Of a stretch of DNA of 64,000 nt, positions 38,761 through 51,709 are shown piece after piece. The notes beneath the pieces are model-generated. The model worked only from the letters and a program-made list of their open reading frames with translations, searched no databases and was not told the DNA's origin. Origin of the DNA: Amphibalanus amphitrite. Taxonomy: Eukaryota > Arthropoda > Thecostraca > Balanomorpha > Balanidae. The stretch is taken from NCBI RefSeq assembly GCF_019059575.1, contig NW_024881844.1, forward strand, positions 310,001 through 374,000. Reading direction: 5' to 3'. Positions within the stretch are counted from its first letter, which is position 1; the number at the start of each line of letters is the position of its first letter. A program made the position numbers and the translations under genes.

Positions 38761-40395
38761 CCACGACAAATCGACAAATAAGAAATTAAATTTGCACCCT
38801 CATATTTTATTCTTCGTTGAAAACTGGTGTAAGGGGTTGTGATGGGCGGGGAAGCCAGCTGTGGCAAGGATTTTTTTTCTTCGAACAACTGTTTCCGAGA
38901 TATAGCCTCGGGCAATTTCTGGATTTCGCGCTGCAGCCCTATGTTTGGCGGCCTATAACTCAGAAATTATTGGTTTCTTACGATAAAAACTTTATATGGT
39001 TCAACTCACAATCAACCAACAAACATTTTGGCTATCTCGGATTTTCAATTTTTGAAAATTTTGATCACGTGACCTTTTGTCCTATTTTTCGAAGAGTGAC
39101 CTTGATATTTTCCCCACTGAAAGTTGCAATTTTGTCTGATGACGATTAAAGCCTTATCGATTGTCATTCATATGCGATAATAAAAAAAGTGGTTATCGCC
39201 CTGCGTTGACCTCAGGTCAGGTCATTTTTATGACCTGTCCATTATTACGAGCGGGAGCGACAGCGAGATCTCGAGAATAAAGCAAGATAGCGACAAGCGG
39301 TAAACGGTAAAGGGTACACAAGGATAAGGTCTATAATTTTTACTGAGGTCATTTTCAGGTCAGGTCAAAGATGACGTCACAGGAGCTAAAAGGAAGTCAA
39401 AATAGCGGCACTATACATATATATGAAGTTTTTTCTCAAATAACTTTCAAGGTATCCCAGCTAGGAACAAACTAATGGCACCATCGTGATCCTCTCGTCG
39501 ATCCGCATCGAAACATATGTATGTTGACCTCGAAAGGTCGAAAGGTCAAAAGTTGACCTCAGATCACGTGACCTAATGTCAAGTTGACCTCAGATCACGT
39601 GACCTAATGTCAACTTTTGACCTTTCGACCTTTCGAGGTCAACAAACATATGTTTCGATGCGGATCGACGAGAGGATCACGATGGTGCTATTAGTTTGTT
39701 CCTAGCTGGGATACCTTGAAAGTTATTCGAGAAAAACTTCATATATATGTATAGTGCCGCTATTTTGACTTCCTTTTAGCTCCTGTGACGTCATCTTTGA
39801 CCTGACCTGAAAATGACCTCAGTAAAAATTATAGACCTTATCCGTGTGTACCCTTTACCGTTTACCGCTTGTCGCTATCTTGCTTTATTCTCGAGATCTC
39901 GCTGTCGCTCCCGCTCGTAATAATGGACAGGTCATAAAAATGACCTGACCTGAGGTCAACGCAGGGCGATAACCACTTTTTTTATTATTGCATATGAATG
40001 ACAATCGATAAGGCTTTAATCGTCATCAGACAAAATTGCAACTTTCAGTGGGGAAAATATCAAGGTCACTCTTCGAAAAATAGGACAAAAGGTCACGTGA
40101 TCAAAATTTTCAAAAATTGAAAATCCGAGATAGCCAAAATGTTTGTTGGTTGATTGTGAGTTGAACCATATAAAGTTTTTATCGTAAGAAACCAATAGTT
40201 TCTGAGTTATAGGCCGCCAAACATAGGGCTGCAGCGCGAAATCCAGAAATTGCCCGAGGCTATATCTCGGAAACAGTTGTTCGAAGAAAAAAAATCCTTG
40301 CCACAGCTGGCTTCCCCGCCCATCACAACCCATTAGACCAATTCTAAGCAAAAAATAAAATATGAGGGTGCAGGGCACTTGTCGATTTGTCGTGG
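38761..40395. repeat. Near-perfect 1.6-kb palindrome (foldback element)
   Basis: Arms of about 765 bp (38793-39557 and 39608-40372) are inverted copies differing at only a small number of positions. They start TGCACCCTCATATTTTAT at both outer ends. The centre is two direct copies of a 31-bp unit (39551-39581 and 39582-39612) containing GATCACGTGACC. An additional inverted pair CCACGACAAATCGACAA flanks the arms (38761-38777 and 40379-40395). The arms contain AGGTCA words and share style with the TTAA-element family. Each arm holds the same open frame of about 110 codons, without a recognisable domain. Confidence 0.92.
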
Positions 40396-40409
40396 AACGC
40401 CCCAGTGGC

Positions 40410-40672
40410 CGGTGCCTTGCTCATCAGTCAGATAGTGACAGTCTTGCTCATGCAGAACTGGGCTGACGACGATCGGTGTGTCGTTCTGTCATGATCGTTC
40501 TGACGGCGGTTGGTGTCTTATGACCGTCTTGCTCACGCAGAAGTTGCCCGTTGGCGGCCGGTGTCCTGTGACGGTTCTGCTCACACAGAACTGGTCTGTA
40601 GTTAGTCGATGTGACAGTGTCCTGTGAGAGTCTTGCTCACGCAGAACTGGCTCAGCGGCCGCCTGTGTGTCA
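40410..40672. repeat. Degenerate tandem repeat, unit about 65 bp
   Basis: The phrase CTTGCTCACGCAGAACTGG and variants recurs about four times (near 40441, 40527, 40567 and 40633) with GGTGTCNTGTGAC words between. It is not coding. Confidence 0.65.
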
Positions 40673-43308
40673 TAACCCATAACGTACCCATGTGCTGCAT
40701 GCTCGGCTGCATGCTCGGCTGCAGCCACACCGCGTCACGTCGTCAGCAGTGACACACGCTGTAGCAACGCTAGTGCTGTGGGCGGCGGTGGAAGAAATGG
40801 TAAAGACCCGGGCGGAGCTGTGCTCAACTGCTCACCAAGGCAGGCGACGGGCGAAGGGTGGGTATAGGTTTTCCTTGCGATGTGAAGGAAAGGTCTTTTT
40901 TATTCAAAGTCACAGGAATATGGTGAAGTATGTAGTGCATCTGCACCGCGAAGTACACCTTCAACATTGTGTGGTTATTTATAGTAAACATGCGTCCCGT
41001 TTGGTACGCGAGTGGGTGCAGTTCATGTACCACTTTACCGCAAACTGCAGCTGCCTCAGCTCAATAATCCTTCCACTTACTCGATCGGCGGATAAATACG
41101 AGACGGAAACGCGTCACTGTCGAGTGTGGCGACACGGTCCCCCGTACACACACCCATGATGGCCACCTGTGTAGATTGATGGTATCGCCAGCGCCGTCAT
41201 CGGCCACGCCTTACCCCGTTAGTCGCGCGCGGTGCCGGGACAACGGATTGCGGTATCCTGCTACCGCACTTACCGGCCATTTTTGTTTTGCCACAAAGGA
41301 TGGTGCAGTTACGTTTCCTCTATTGTTTGTAATCGTTTGAGTCATCTTTATAATATTGACGTCGACGATACTGCGTGCAGGTTGGGATCAGATGAGCCTT
41401 ACGACTTCATAAGTCATGCGACTACTCCTTGTCCCACATTCCTAAGATTGTATCAATGCTGATGAGGGTGTGTCAAAAATGCAAAAAAAACAACTTGACT
41501 TAGGTACCTTCGTTTATCCATGCTTGCAGTTTTAAAGATAGGCAGCAGTAAAATAGGATGCTGCTGCATCAAAGGTAAACTGACGGTTCGTCCTTTTTTG
41601 CTCAATAAAACTTTTGCACATTCCTGTGAACCTGTACGTGCCCAACATTTGTGGCTACTGCACTGCTCAGAAATGGCTCCGTTTAGGTATGGGGAGTGCC
41701 CGCGCCGGTCCTCAGTCCTTCCCTGGTAGGTAGGCTGTGCCGCCGGACATCGAGTCCCTGCGGGCAGCCTACCCCCTGCCGCCATGGTTCACTGCGGGGA
41801 ACACAGGGAACTGCGATGCCTCAGTAAATAGAGCCGCGGCCAGCGGCCTCCAGATCATTTATCCATAACACTGTGGCAGTTGGCACAATTTTGGCGAAAT
41901 AACCAATACAGAGTGCATTTCTATGAACATTACAAAAAGAAGAAATGCATGCGATACGTTGAGCTGAGTTGCAATTAATGCCGATCTGACTGTGCCCACT
42001 TGCACTGTTAAAGTTTTACACTGCGTATCACATATCGGCCGCATCGTCGGTTAATTATATTCGCGCATTATGTAAACCTCGCGGTAAGCGTCGTTTCTCA
42101 TCAGCCAGCACCTTGTCACCTCCGTCCGTCCGGCGTCACTCAGTCGGTCGTAAACACCCGCTAATGTCGCCTCGGCTGCCTTTTAGAGCGTGTTCGGCGG
42201 CTCGGTTCGCGCCGCCTCCATATACGCCGGCGCTGAGAGGTGACCCGAGGCGCCCTCCCGCGCGGTGCAACAATGCCGCCCCCGCCGCCCGCCGCGCTCG
42301 GCCCTGTGACCTCGGCCGGCGCCGGAAGCTGACGGCTGACCTCTGACCCAGGTCGGCGGTGACGGGTGCCGCCGCGCCGCGCACGTCGCTCGCGCGCCAC
42401 AACCGCCGCAGATACCCCGGCATCTGTCTAGGTGTGTGCTAGCTGGCCGCTGAGACGGCGGCATGCCGTGTTCCCAGAACAGTGGGCTGTTTCCCACGGC
42501 ACGGGTTGGTGTTCGGGGATTAGGGCTGCCGCGTGGAACGTACTGAGGTCAACGGGTCAGCGGTCACCGGCCGGCCGGTGCCACGCCCGGTCACGATAAA
42601 ACAGTAGGAAGGTGGGCCTTCTGATACTCTGCTACTGAATTCTGAGAGCTGATACTTACTGAGGCCCATGATGTGATTTAAAGTTGAACTTGCTAGACGT
42701 AGGTACTAAATTCAACTGCATTTGTTCACAATCACGAGGAAATCCAAATTATAATACGATGACAGGTTAAAGGGACACTCCCACCTTAACATTAGTTTTG
42801 ATTTGAGATAGCCAAATTGGTGGCCATGGCCTACAAATACCGGTTTGGGCACTCACAACATCGAAAAATGCTTTAATTCGAAGATATGGAATTTCAAACT
42901 TGCAGTTTTCGGATTCTAAGGGGCTAATGCATTGGAATGCCCCCTTAGAATTTGTGACGTCAGCGGAGATCTAACGATTTTTAAATCTTAGACTAAAACC
43001 ATCGTTAACACGTGGTGGTATACGCTGCTTTGCGCGCAACGTCTGCCGCACTTTAAGGCTGCCAAATTATTGCTTCCAAATAAAGTCGCTAGTAACAGGG
43101 GAGATCCCAAAAAGTAAACAAAAGTAAAAGCCTAATATCTTGAAAACCAGTGAATATTTTTCGGTGAAATTTGGTAGATATTCGTTTTCGCTCTTTCTGA
43201 ACCAAGGGACATCACTTTCATGCCAATTCATTAACTTTTTTGAAGGTGGGAGGGTCCCTTTAACCACCCCTGTGTAAACGATTTGCGATACGTGCCAACT
43301 GCCAACCA
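40673..43308. other. Intergenic region with a CpG-rich island at 42100-42430
   Basis: The island is rich in CpG and GCCGCC words and could mark a promoter. I found no start codon followed by a plausible donor there. The rest is unremarkable. Confidence 0.4.
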
Positions 43309-44266
43309 GCTAGCCCTCGCACGACCAGGCCATTTCTCATAACACGAACGACCAGGGGGGGGGGTTGTTACGACCCCCCCTGGCGTTTCGAAACGGAAGG
43401 TCGTAGAGCTTAGCGGAAAAAACCAACGGATTGCTCTCAACGAGATCTCGCGATTGGTGGTATATTTTTTGGTCCTAGGTCAACATTTGACCTACTTTTG
43501 ACCGGTCAAAGGTCAAATTTTCGGAAAAATAGACTTTTTTCAACTTTCGGCGGCGATTGCGGCAAAACGGTGGGAGATATCGACTTGAAACCTTCACTAT
43601 ATCGTGTTCCTTGATCAATTCTCTATCGTTTGGTATGTATTTCGTTTCCCTAGCTCTAAAAATGGCGCGTTGGGAGCGCCGGAAGTCGGCATGGTCACAG
43701 TCGGCGGCAGAAATTCGAAAAATCAAAATTTTAATTTTTGAAATCTGATTGTATTTTTGGATTTGGGAGGTCCATTTGCTCCCTATAGAAGCTAATATTG
43801 CTGCATATTCCCATTGAGGTGACAAGAATTAGCAAAATAGTGGTTCGGGCGCTTTTCAAAAATAGTACCGGACGCTGTTCCTCTTGTGACGTCATAGCTC
43901 CGTGACCTGACCTGACCCGGTCAAATTTCTTATACCATATGATAGCCAATACTTGCCCCAACATGCATGGGAAGTTTCATCATGATCCATCAATCGATGT
44001 CCGTACCACCGGCAGGAAACCTCGGGCGTTGGCACTCAGTTTGTGAAAATCCGGCCGGAGGCTGTACCTCTTATGACGTCATAACTCCGTGACCTGACAT
44101 GACCCGATCAATTTTTTTTTCGGCAAAAGATGCGCAAAGGCTGCCCCAGAGAATATTGAAAATTTCAGCCCGCTACGACAAGCCGTTTAGCGTGCACTTC
44201 GAAAAAACCTCAGGGGGGGGGGGTTGATACAACCCCCCCCCCCTAGGCGTTCTAGGGCTAGGAGTC
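43309..44266. mobile_element. MITE of the G/C-hairpin type, about 960 bp
   Basis: Ends are CTAGCCCTCGCACGACCAGG and, reverse-complemented, CTAGCCCTAGAACGCCTAGG. Hairpins made of G-run/TTGTTACGA/C-run (about 43355-43380) and G-run/TTGATACAA/C-run (about 44213-44243) sit just inside. The interior has TGACCTGACCT words. No TTAA duplication is visible, though TTTAACCACC occurs at 43259. Confidence 0.6.
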
Positions 44267-44342
44267 AGGTGTTATGGTTTATCGTTCAGTGCGGTGTGTC
44301 CAGTATTCCTCTCTGCCTCTGGTATCGCTCCTCAGTCCTGAG

Positions 44343-45155
44343 GCCTCATGCACCAAAATACCTAGCTAGGTAGAATCGGCAAAATACCTACCTAGTAAAA
44401 CTACCTACGGCGGTAACTTCTCTTGCACCACCCTACCTACCTACTTAGGTAAATTTGACAGCTCGCGTTTTTAGGATTTGTTTTGATTGGCTGTTTGGCG
44501 ACGAATTATTTGTGGGCGCAAACAAACAGTAACTAAAGAAAACAATTAAATGGATATTGTTTTTATTAATATACATTTTGGTATTATGAAATAATTTTTC
44601 ATTTACGTAAATATCGATAGAAGTTATTTTCATATTAAATTACTTGAACAAATAAGCTTCGTTTCCATTGCAACGAGTGAGTCTTCACCCTGGCTGTTCT
44701 GCTACGGAGGTTTATCGCGGCTCGCCTTGGTACGGAGAAGCACCTCTGTGAACCCATGGAGCATTTGGTCAATTATATTATTACTCACTCATAAAACATT
44801 AATTTATCATTGTCTAAACATTTCGTAATGCCTAATCTACATAAATGTACCCGTGGATTATCATGTATTGTGCCTATTGTTACTAATTGAATCATTTTAC
44901 CTAAGGTTTTGCTAGTTATTTTGGAAGCCCGCGTTTACCGTCAAACCGTCAAAAATTCCTCCGCGAGTACTTCCTTCCGGCTTTCGGTGCAAGAGGAAAA
45001 CAGCCGGTCGGACTTTAACAATTGGTAAGTTCTTATGCCGCTCGGTAGAATTTCTAGGTAAATTTTCACGGTAGCGTTTTTTGGTAGGTAGTTTGGTGCA
45101 AGAGAATCTAGGTAAAATCTGAATTTACCTAGGTAGGTAGTTTGGTGCAAGAGGC
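44343..45155. mobile_element. Terminal-inverted-repeat element with CCTACCTA-rich ends, 813 bp
   Basis: Ends are GCCTCATGCACCAAAATACC and, reverse-complemented, GCCTCTTGCACCAAACTACC. Repeated CCTACCTA/TAGGTAGG words occur near both ends (44375-44450 and 45050-45145). CTGAG lies beside both ends, but two bases away on the right, so the target duplication is uncertain. No transposase was seen. Confidence 0.7.
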
Positions 45156-48100
45156 CTCTGAGTCTTTTTTCTGTGGTGCTCTGGACCGTCTTTCTCCAGC
45201 CGACGGCACCGTCCATGACCTCTGCGCCATGCTCGCTCGCCTCGCTCGGTCATTGGCTGAGAGCTGGACCGTGGTCGTGACGTCACTGGTCAGATTACTC
45301 CCGGCGTGACGGTCACGACAATGTTAGAGGGACCGCCCCCGGGCGCTGACTTGTCTGACACGTGAACGAAATGTAATTACAGTCCAGACTCGGGCCAGCT
45401 GGTACGAAATGTGGCAAATCATTTCTTCGCAGAGTCGTAGTACTGTATGTAGTGCTCCCTTTCTTACTCTCCAAGGAAACATTACATAGTACGTGCTTGG
45501 TACATTCATCCCAGCAGATATTGATGGCATGTTAGGCATTTTACAGCTGGTGGACTAGAAGCAATTTCATATTGGTACACACTGGTGACTTGTTCGAGGT
45601 AACTTAGGCTGGTTTCCTATATAAAAAAATCATGCTTCCGATCGTGGTCATTTTTAAAACTGTGCCGATTATTAAGGCTGTATCAGTGTACCTATGTAGG
45701 CAATGATAGTGAGCTGTAAGGAAAAAAGCTGCAAACTGTGAGCTCACTGAGTCATTGGGTAACAAGACTGGCGTGACATACTAAGCCGTTGCCGTTAATT
45801 ATGTTCTGTTTCCTCGCACACCGATATAGCAGCAATCAATTATCTCGGAGTCGAAAGGCATCAAGTAAACAATAGTAGGCAAACTTGGTGCATCCCTATG
45901 TTGCCGCGCTTCGTAACCTATGTATATGAGTTATGACGTCATTTGACCGCGCTTCGTAACGATTTTTTTGTACTTTTCTTTGATGCTGCCTCAATCCTCA
46001 TATACTGTATGGTTTGCGTTAAGCATTTCATCAACATGAAAATGCAGGTGACCCGTGACGTGACGCGATTCACGCCTTGCGTGACCTTTGCCCTTCCGTC
46101 CCGGCCGCTCCACACCTACTCCTTCTCACCCGACTCTCATTTTCAACATGACGTGGTCGTCATGACTCGTCTCTCGATCCGTCATGACCTGCCGGCTGCG
46201 CCCGGGCGTTCGGTGACCCGCGCCCCGCGCCGTGACCGGTCACAGCGTCACGCAGTGCCGTCACGTCACGTGAGCTGGCCGGCGCGACCGTCGTTCGTCG
46301 GGAGAAAGTGTTGGTGGCTGGCGGCCGCCGCGCCGGGGGCCGGGGGCGACCGGCGTTCGGCGTCAGTCCGCGGGCGGCGGTCGACTGAGTGAGAGTGAGT
46401 GGGGCGGCGCGGCGCGGGGAGCGACGGGCGAGATTGGACGGGACTGGCGCGTAGAGACGGGTTCCAGTCTGGGAACGAATGAAATTCGATCGAGTGCAGA
46501 CAACGAGTAATTTTCCTAGCTGAGCGAGACCGTTCTCGGGAGTGGAAGCGGGGGTCGTGGGGATGTGTCTCGGACTGTGAGACTGAACCCTGAAAGTGGA
46601 CGTCACGTGGACAGGGCTCACCGCTTGGATCATCTGCCGACGTCGGCTCGCCACAGCGGCTTCTCCGTCCAGGTTAGCAAACGCTTCTGCCTCCCTCGAT
46701 GTTGCAAATCGTCGGCTGGTTGCGCAGCCGCAGCGCTTCCATCCGGTCTGGCTGTCTCGGCACGGCGGGGCTTTTCACGTTTTTCGTCTTCATGATGAAA
46801 TCTGCATGACTGTTGCAACAAAATGATGGTTAAAAAAGACTCCTGTCGCTACCGGCCAGGACTTTCGGGTCACGATTGTACCCAATGTGGAAAGTGCAAT
46901 GCGTTTTCAGCCGATCTTTTGGGTCGTAAAACTCATTCGATGGTCGGAACTCGGAGTGATATTTGATCGGTTTCTCCGGTCTGGAAAATTATATCCTAGT
47001 CAGTAGTCAGCGAGACGCCACACCTACTTAATACTGCCTATTCAGCATTCAGTTCACAGCCGCAGGCAGAACGGATGATCCAGCGTGTGAAAATGACTGC
47101 GGATGATCAGACTCTGTAAACGTTTGGAAATGATGTGCCTATCTTCTACCGACGTGTAAAAATAATTTCTCTCTACCATCAACGTGAGAAAATTACGTGC
47201 TGTTCTCAACAAATCAGACAAGCTCATAAACGTTTCTTCATCGCGGTAAAGTTTCGTTTCAGACTCAGCTTAACAGCTCATACTTTCCTTGAATGTTTGA
47301 AATATGCGACCATTTCTCCGATTTATCTGGATCTGTCGTAAGTATGTAATGACAGTTAAGGAAACTTGAACTTGCAGTTGGGTACGGTCTCTCTTGATCT
47401 CCGATTTATGCGGTAACTGGTGTCAGTTCTACTCCCAGCAGGGCTGCCGATCAACGTCCGCTGATAGCCGGGGTGTGTCACTGACGAGGAAACCAAACTG
47501 ATCAGTCATGAGGCTGAGTCGCTGTTTCACTGTATACAGGCTCGCTGTGCTCCCAGCGATGACGCCGTATCTCACCGTACTCCGTCCGTGTCCTACGAGT
47601 TACACCCAGCCCGCCGACATCCACTCGCAACTCGCAACTTTCCGGGAAGCAGGACTCCCAAAGACATATAACGGCGCAGTGGCGGCAGATAAAGGCGCAT
47701 CGTCGACATATGATGGGGCTTTGATAAAATGTTGCCTGCCGGCTGCTGTGCGTGTTATAAGCGCTAAAAGCCGGAGGCGTCGCTGGCATGCTGAATGTGG
47801 CCGTAAACAGACGTGGGTCGGACGGGTTGGGCGGAGCGAAGTGGCGACAGGGGACCAACCGGCTCTATTAGCTGGATTGGAAGCCAGGGGTCACCAGGGG
47901 CTATGGTGGATAGTCAAACACCAGGGCCTATGGTGTTTGCTGACTTCGGATGGTAGTGGCACTCCTTGAGTTGCCAGGAGGCGAATGGTAATACCTCGCT
48001 GGATTGCTGATGACGAATGGCCGCTGTTATCACTCTTCAGGATCACCATCGACCCAGGACAGTGGTGTTATCAGGCAAGTTGGTCGTGCGAAGTACGGTT

Positions 48101-48344
48101 TGTGACCGCACGATGTACGAACTGTAGCGTTACGAGGTACAGGCTGTGGCCGTACGAGGTACGGACTGTAGCGTTCCAGGTGTGGCAGTTCCTCCACCGT
48201 CAAGTGAACGCTGCCGACGGCGGTAGCTAGTCCGTGTGACTGGTAGCGAAAGCCGGCGACGGCTCGGACACCTCGTGGCTGGTTTCGGTCTAGACTCTAG
48301 ACGGCTGTGGAGATGAAGTAAGATGGCGACGGGGCTCTTTTTGA
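45156..48344. other. Intergenic region with a CpG-rich patch at 46190-46440
   Basis: The patch is rich in CGCG and GGCGGC words, and could be a promoter or first-exon region. No open frame there resembles a known protein, and no exon junction is compelling. Confidence 0.4.
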
Positions 48345-48973
48345 CCTACTATGAACGTCAAACCCCTTGAGACCCCACTTTTTTGCGATAATTTTTAAAT
48401 GCGTCAACTTTCGTTGACAATATTCTGGCAATGCATGTTTCAGAACCTGCCGAAACTTTTATTACTAAGGTATTTTGACGCCAAACGATTATGGAAGGTA
48501 CTTCTCATTCACTCGTAATGTTAAGGTCAATTCAGGCCCGGGCAGAGGCTTGGGCTCGGCCACACTCGAGCCCCGCCACCAGCGCCATCTGCTCTAAATG
48601 CCATCTACCAGCGCCCGCTACCGCTACCAGCTACCGCCCACCATCAAGCCTGAATGGAGCGAGAGACGCGAGTGACCGGTCGCCGGGCAAGGAGCGCCGG
48701 AGGGGTAGGGCGGAGCTTAGCGCTGACGTCATTACGTGGCTCCGCCCCATGAGCGCGTAGCCTCTACCCAAACAGCAGATTCGTTCCGTGAAATTTAACA
48801 TTACGAGTGAATGAGAAGTACCTTTCATAATCGTTTGGCGTCAAAATACCTTAGTAATAAAAGTTTCGGCAGGTTCTGAAACACACATTGCCAGAATATT
48901 GTCAACGAGAGTTGACGCATTTAAAAATTATCGCAAAAAGTGGGGTCTCAAGGGGTTTGACGTCCATAGTAGG
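48345..48973. mobile_element. Foldback element with 180-bp inverted arms
   Basis: The left arm 48345-48524 and right arm 48795-48973 are inverted copies, nearly identical, starting CCTACTATG. The 270-bp loop is GC-rich and unrelated to the arms. No clear target duplication was seen. The element has no coding capacity, so the family is undetermined. Confidence 0.85.
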
Positions 48974-49743
48974 AAACTACAGTGCTACAGACCAGAGTGT
49001 ATTTTCTATTAGAGGAGCTGATAACAGCGCCCTGATTTGAAAATGGACAGTGACGTGACAGTTAGGTTCAGTGATCCGATCCTGACTTACAGCATGCCAC
49101 TGTGTCATGCAATATGAGGTGCTCGCAATATATCAGCTATTCTTATGCATAAATACATTCTGTGCACGTTTCACATTGTGTGCATATGATGCACATTTCG
49201 CATTATACATCGAACGCCGGACCGCCGCATTCCCGAGATCCTGCGATATGGTGCACGCAATGCCGCAATAGCGACTTCCAAGCCTAGCTGCCAGTTCTGC
49301 ACCGACCCTTCCACCGCTGACCACACGGCTTGACCGCCCATTTCCTTATGTCCTTATATCTTATGTCCCTCACCACTCTCTTATGTCTCTTACCAATCCG
49401 TCTGGCTTAGCGGCAGTTTACTCGGTGGTAGGCAGGTGCGCTGGTGGCGCTAGATACACGCCACGATACACTGCGGCGCGCTTGTGGCGTGCTGACCTGC
49501 ACTAGAGGTTTTATCTGTGGTGTCTCATCAGCGCTGGCTAAAAACTGGCCGCGAACTGGGCGAAGGTCGTGATTTGAGGCCGGTGCTGTGCGCCTTGGTC
49601 GGGTGGTAGTGGAGGGTTGGAGCGGCCTACACCTGGAAATTGGGCGGTGAATGTGAGTTTTAGCTCAATGCACAGCTTCTTTAGCGCTCTGTCGACTTGT
49701 GTGGGTGTGTGATTGAGTCATTTCTAGCGATTCTTTTCTATTA
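48974..49743. other. Spacer without recognised genes
   Basis: Nothing supported was seen. Confidence 0.4.
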
Positions 49744-50865
49744 GGGGAAGCCGGGGGAAGCCCGGCATAGTAAGCTCTTTTTCATTTTTATTACATACCA
49801 TACGTGCTGTATAAAATGTTGATATCCTGCTAGCTAGCTAAGTTCATTGGCCGTGTTTTCCCAAAAATTCGGTTTCGTGGAATAAGTATAAGGTTGAGAA
49901 AATCGAGTTTTAAAAAAGTGATGATTTTTCTGGGGTAAGCCCGGCATAGGGGTAACGCCGGCCACCTCCCGGCCCAGCGCTTTACAACGAGTTGATGAAA
50001 CCATTATGTGTTTTCCAAATATTAACGGAAAGTGAAATATTAAGGTACTGATTAGCTCTGGACATCTTAGAGTTTATGTCACTACTGGTATTTTAGCTAG
50101 CGTCTACTACATATACAGTACAGGTCGATGAAAATCGTGATGCAAAATTGACAAAAAATGTGTATTTCAAATTTCCTTAAAATTTATTTTTCTTTTTACC
50201 TTAATGCATCATATTGCATATCATTCGACTCGGCTGATGAAGAAGAACACAACGACACCATTTTTGAAGCTTTAGCTTCATTGTCTGTCGCGTTATCTGC
50301 AAAAACGTAGTTTGACCCTAGTTGACCTTAAGTGACATGACTGGCCTTGTCTATGATAACATGTTTATTCTCGAAATTTATCTTTGATCTAGGTGTAAAC
50401 CAAACCTGCTCAGTACCTATTATCTCATGGAAAACAGTGGTTTAGTGGCATTGCTCTCGGTTGGGGGTAAGCTTGGCCACTCGCCCGGGGTTACCCCAAT
50501 GTGATGATTTTTATTTTAGAACAGCGATATTCGAAAAAAAATGTCATACTTAAGCCAGCCTGCCTCGTCACCCCTCACTACAAACACTTAAACGGTCCTT
50601 ACATAACATTCGTATAAATATTAGTACTGTATGGTATAACATTAACAGTGCAACATATCTCACTTTTTAGCTAAAAACCCTTAAAATATCATTTTTGCGC
50701 TATAACTTTAACAATATGCAATTTTTGTCAGCCTTAACTTTTTTGCTGGCGTTACCTTAGCTGCCACGCTGAAAGGACAAACAGTTGAGCATTTTATTGT
50801 GAATAATTTAGCCGGAAACGGGGTGGCCGGGCTTCCCCCGCGCCCGGGCTTCCCCCGGCTTCCCC
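49744..50865 (-). mobile_element. TA-flanked MITE (mariner-like), copy B, uninterrupted
   Basis: The termini GGGGAAGCCGGGGGAAGCCC and GGGCTTCCCCCGGCTTCCCC are flanked by TA (49742-49743 and 50866-50867). Its 1122 bp match copy A at 13230-15270 in inverted orientation along their whole length, apart from A's nested insert. It has no coding capacity. Confidence 0.87.
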
Positions 50866-50867
50866 TA

Positions 50868-51611
50868 CTTCCTGTGGAATGTGCACTTACATTCCACAGG
50901 TGCCTTCGAAATCCTACATTGTTAAATGTAGCGCGTAATGCAAAAGATACCATCAGCTCAATGCGTCGTAAGTTTTGTAACTACGCGCTACGCCGATCTC
51001 AATATGGTGGCTTGTGCGCTGGTCGCTGCACGGCTGACGAAGAAACACTCAAAACAGCAAGTGTGGTCGTATCCTTTTAGCGCAGCGGGTTGCAGCGGTG
51101 CATTACTGGAGTGTCGTCATGCTGTGTGTAATGTGCAGTTTATGTTCCACTCGTACTTACAGCGTCAAGCAGCGCTTTAGTGGCTTTTCATCCACATAGA
51201 CGAGCCAAGCTTCCTATCCAGCGACGCTTCAAGAATGGTTGCGTTGCTGTTCAAAATGAATAACTCGCCCGTTTTTCAATAAGCTATTGACACCGAGCAG
51301 CTGAGGCTTGCAGTGATTTTCTACAAAGCGCCCAAATGCCACACCATGCTAGTTACAGTCATCTGCATCCTGTGGTCTGGACATTGGGTCCGTCACTGCC
51401 CCCGGCAGCCCCCCCCCCTCCCCGGTCCCGCGGCCTGCTCTGTTTGTATATGTGGCGGGCGCCGAGGGAGGACCCGGCGGGCCATGGCCGACCCACAGAG
51501 TCCACGAGGGATGGACTGAGAACGGTCCACCGCGGCTCGAGCGGCGGAACAGAGTGCTTCATGGAACGGCCGAGTCGGAGAACTGCGGCCGAGCGCCTGG
51601 GAGATGTCGGC

Positions 51612-51614
<3 letters not shown>
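50868..51614. other. Spacer without recognised genes
   Basis: GTGGAATGTGCACTTACATTCCAC at 50874-50897 is a short hairpin beside the MITE. No exon was supported. Confidence 0.4.
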
Positions 51615-51696
<82 letters not shown>

Positions 51697-51709
51697 GAGA
51701 GAGAGAGAG
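51615..51709 (+). repeat. (GA)n microsatellite
   Basis: An almost uninterrupted GA tract of about 95 bp. It keeps arginine/glutamate and serine/leucine frames open on the two strands, which are not genes. Confidence 0.97.

Noticed and set aside
38817..40378. Identical open frames of 110-120 codons on opposite strands
   Set aside because: They are identical because they lie in the two arms of the palindrome. The translation shows no known domain and the sequence resembles non-coding repeat.
47508..47969. 153-codon open frame
   Set aside because: Composition is unlike a conserved protein, and frames of similar length lie on the opposite strand.
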